A stretch of 38,569 nucleotides of DNA, from positions 1-38,569 of the IMG/VR virus record IMGVR_UViG_3300020182_002609; one strand, 5' to 3'. A program made the position numbers and the translations under genes. Position 1 is the first letter of the stretch, and each line of letters begins with the position of its first letter. Positions 38,032 through 38,569 of this stretch are shown here, in pieces. The DNA comes from a virus. Below the pieces are notes generated by a model. It saw nothing but the letters and a program-made list of their open reading frames with translations. It made no database searches and was not told where the DNA came from.

Positions 38032-38569
38032 TTAGCTTCTAGTCACTTGATATATATCGTTTCTTAACCTCATCGAGGCTGGTCCCTTTAACGCAGTTCC
38101 AAACGGAAGCTGCGCGACCCTTCGATTCCTTTGGTTCACTGAAACATCATTAGCTTTGATAACGAAGTCAGTATCAACTTGAAACTCTGTCCCTTCACTA
38201 TCGATAAACCAAGGCTTTTTAAGAACCAAGACAGGACCATTTGCATGTCCCGCAGGTCTCAATTGTGTATAAGTAGTCCCTGCTGCCTGTACTCCTGTAG
38301 GAGCCGAGTTAGCATAATCGTGAGTAGCGTTTACTAATGAAACAATAAATTTTCCTTGTGTAAGGCAGTAAAAGGTTGCAAGCTGATTAAGTTGTATTAC
38401 GTTGTATGCATCTTTAGTTAAGATTCCGCTTGCGGCTGATAACAAAGCCCCTGCTCCTAACTGTGTGTTCGTGAATAAGGTTTTACCTAAAATCGAACTG
38501 TCGGTGCCGCCAATAGGGTCTTTAGGAGTCACTGCATTACTTGTAGCAAGGATGGAAGCTGTATAGTGA
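38032..38569 (-). CDS. C-terminal part of a probable structural protein (5' end outside the window)
   Basis: The frame is open to the right edge, with residues HYTASILATSNA before the GTG at 38532, so the gene is truncated by the window rather than starting there. About 178 residues are visible: a hydrophobic run LGKTLFTNTQLGAGALLSAASG, beta-like text with LATFYCLTQGKFIVSLVNATHDYANSAP and AGHANGPVLVLKKPWFIDSEGTEFQ, and a basic end. The Ala/Gly/Thr/Asn composition is that of a virion protein. No specific family is recognised. A short AACTATTTAATAGTT palindrome lies beyond its stop. Confidence 0.65.
   Translation of the reverse strand, partial: HYTASILATSNAVTPKDPIGGTDSSILGKTLFTNTQLGAGALLSAASGILTKDAYNVIQLNQLATFYCLTQGKFIVSLVNATHDYANSAPTGVQAAGTTYTQLRPAGHANGPVLVLKKPWFIDSEGTEFQVDTDFVIKANDVSVNQRNRRVAQLPFGTALKGPASMRLRNDIYQVTRS

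Overview
The window looks like part of the genome of a large T4-superfamily (myovirus-type) bacteriophage, AT-rich and probably marine. Phage origin is supported by a late sigma factor resembling T4 gp55, a small-terminase-like protein, a PIN-PhoH protein, a phage-type ClpP, a Cas4/RecB-like nuclease, an FmdB-like zinc ribbon, three clustered tRNAs without encoded CCA, and dense packing with ATGA-type overlaps. Two exported lipoproteins point to a Gram-negative host. No ribosomal, transposase, integrase or CRISPR feature was seen. Apart from two genes, everything reads on the minus strand, so gene order below follows transcription from right to left.

Layout. (1) 38569-36529: end of an apparent structural gene, two acidic coiled-coil or scaffold-like proteins and a small HTH-like protein. 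(2) 36528-36363: the only sizeable non-coding stretch, very AT-rich with repeated TTACTGG words. (3) 36362-33229: small genes, an RNase H-like YkuK protein, tRNA-Asn, tRNA-Ala and tRNA-Thr behind a near-consensus sigma70 promoter, and a eukaryote-type phosphomannomutase of the HAD superfamily. (4) 33226-26792: ClpP, two plus-strand trypsin-like lipoproteins flanking a degenerate nucleotidyltransferase, PhoH, a HELAH metalloprotease and the nuclease. (5) 26788-2122: about 24.7 kb of continuous glycan genes. (6) 2125-1: small conserved phage genes, late sigma factor, terminase-like small protein and the start of another apparent structural gene.

The glycan cassette holds nucleotide-sugar enzymes (RmlA, RmlB, FdtA-like, DegT aminotransferase, RmlC-like, RmlD-like, another SDR epimerase, Gmd), a nonulosonate branch (NeuB, cupin, NeuA, a DapA/NanA-fold protein, a small HAD phosphatase), at least eight glycosyltransferases including a recognisable GT29 sialyltransferase, five methyltransferases and two 2-oxoglutarate-type oxygenases. 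No flippase, polymerase, O-antigen ligase or polyprenyl-phosphate sugar transferase is present. I infer that the phage builds a complex, methylated and probably sialylated glycan in the cytoplasm, most likely on one of its own proteins. Modification of the host surface through host export machinery is the main alternative. Two exact TTGACA-17-TATAAT promoters lie inside the cassette, one in front of neuB and one in front of the HAD gene, so at least the nonulosonate part can probably be transcribed early by unmodified host polymerase.
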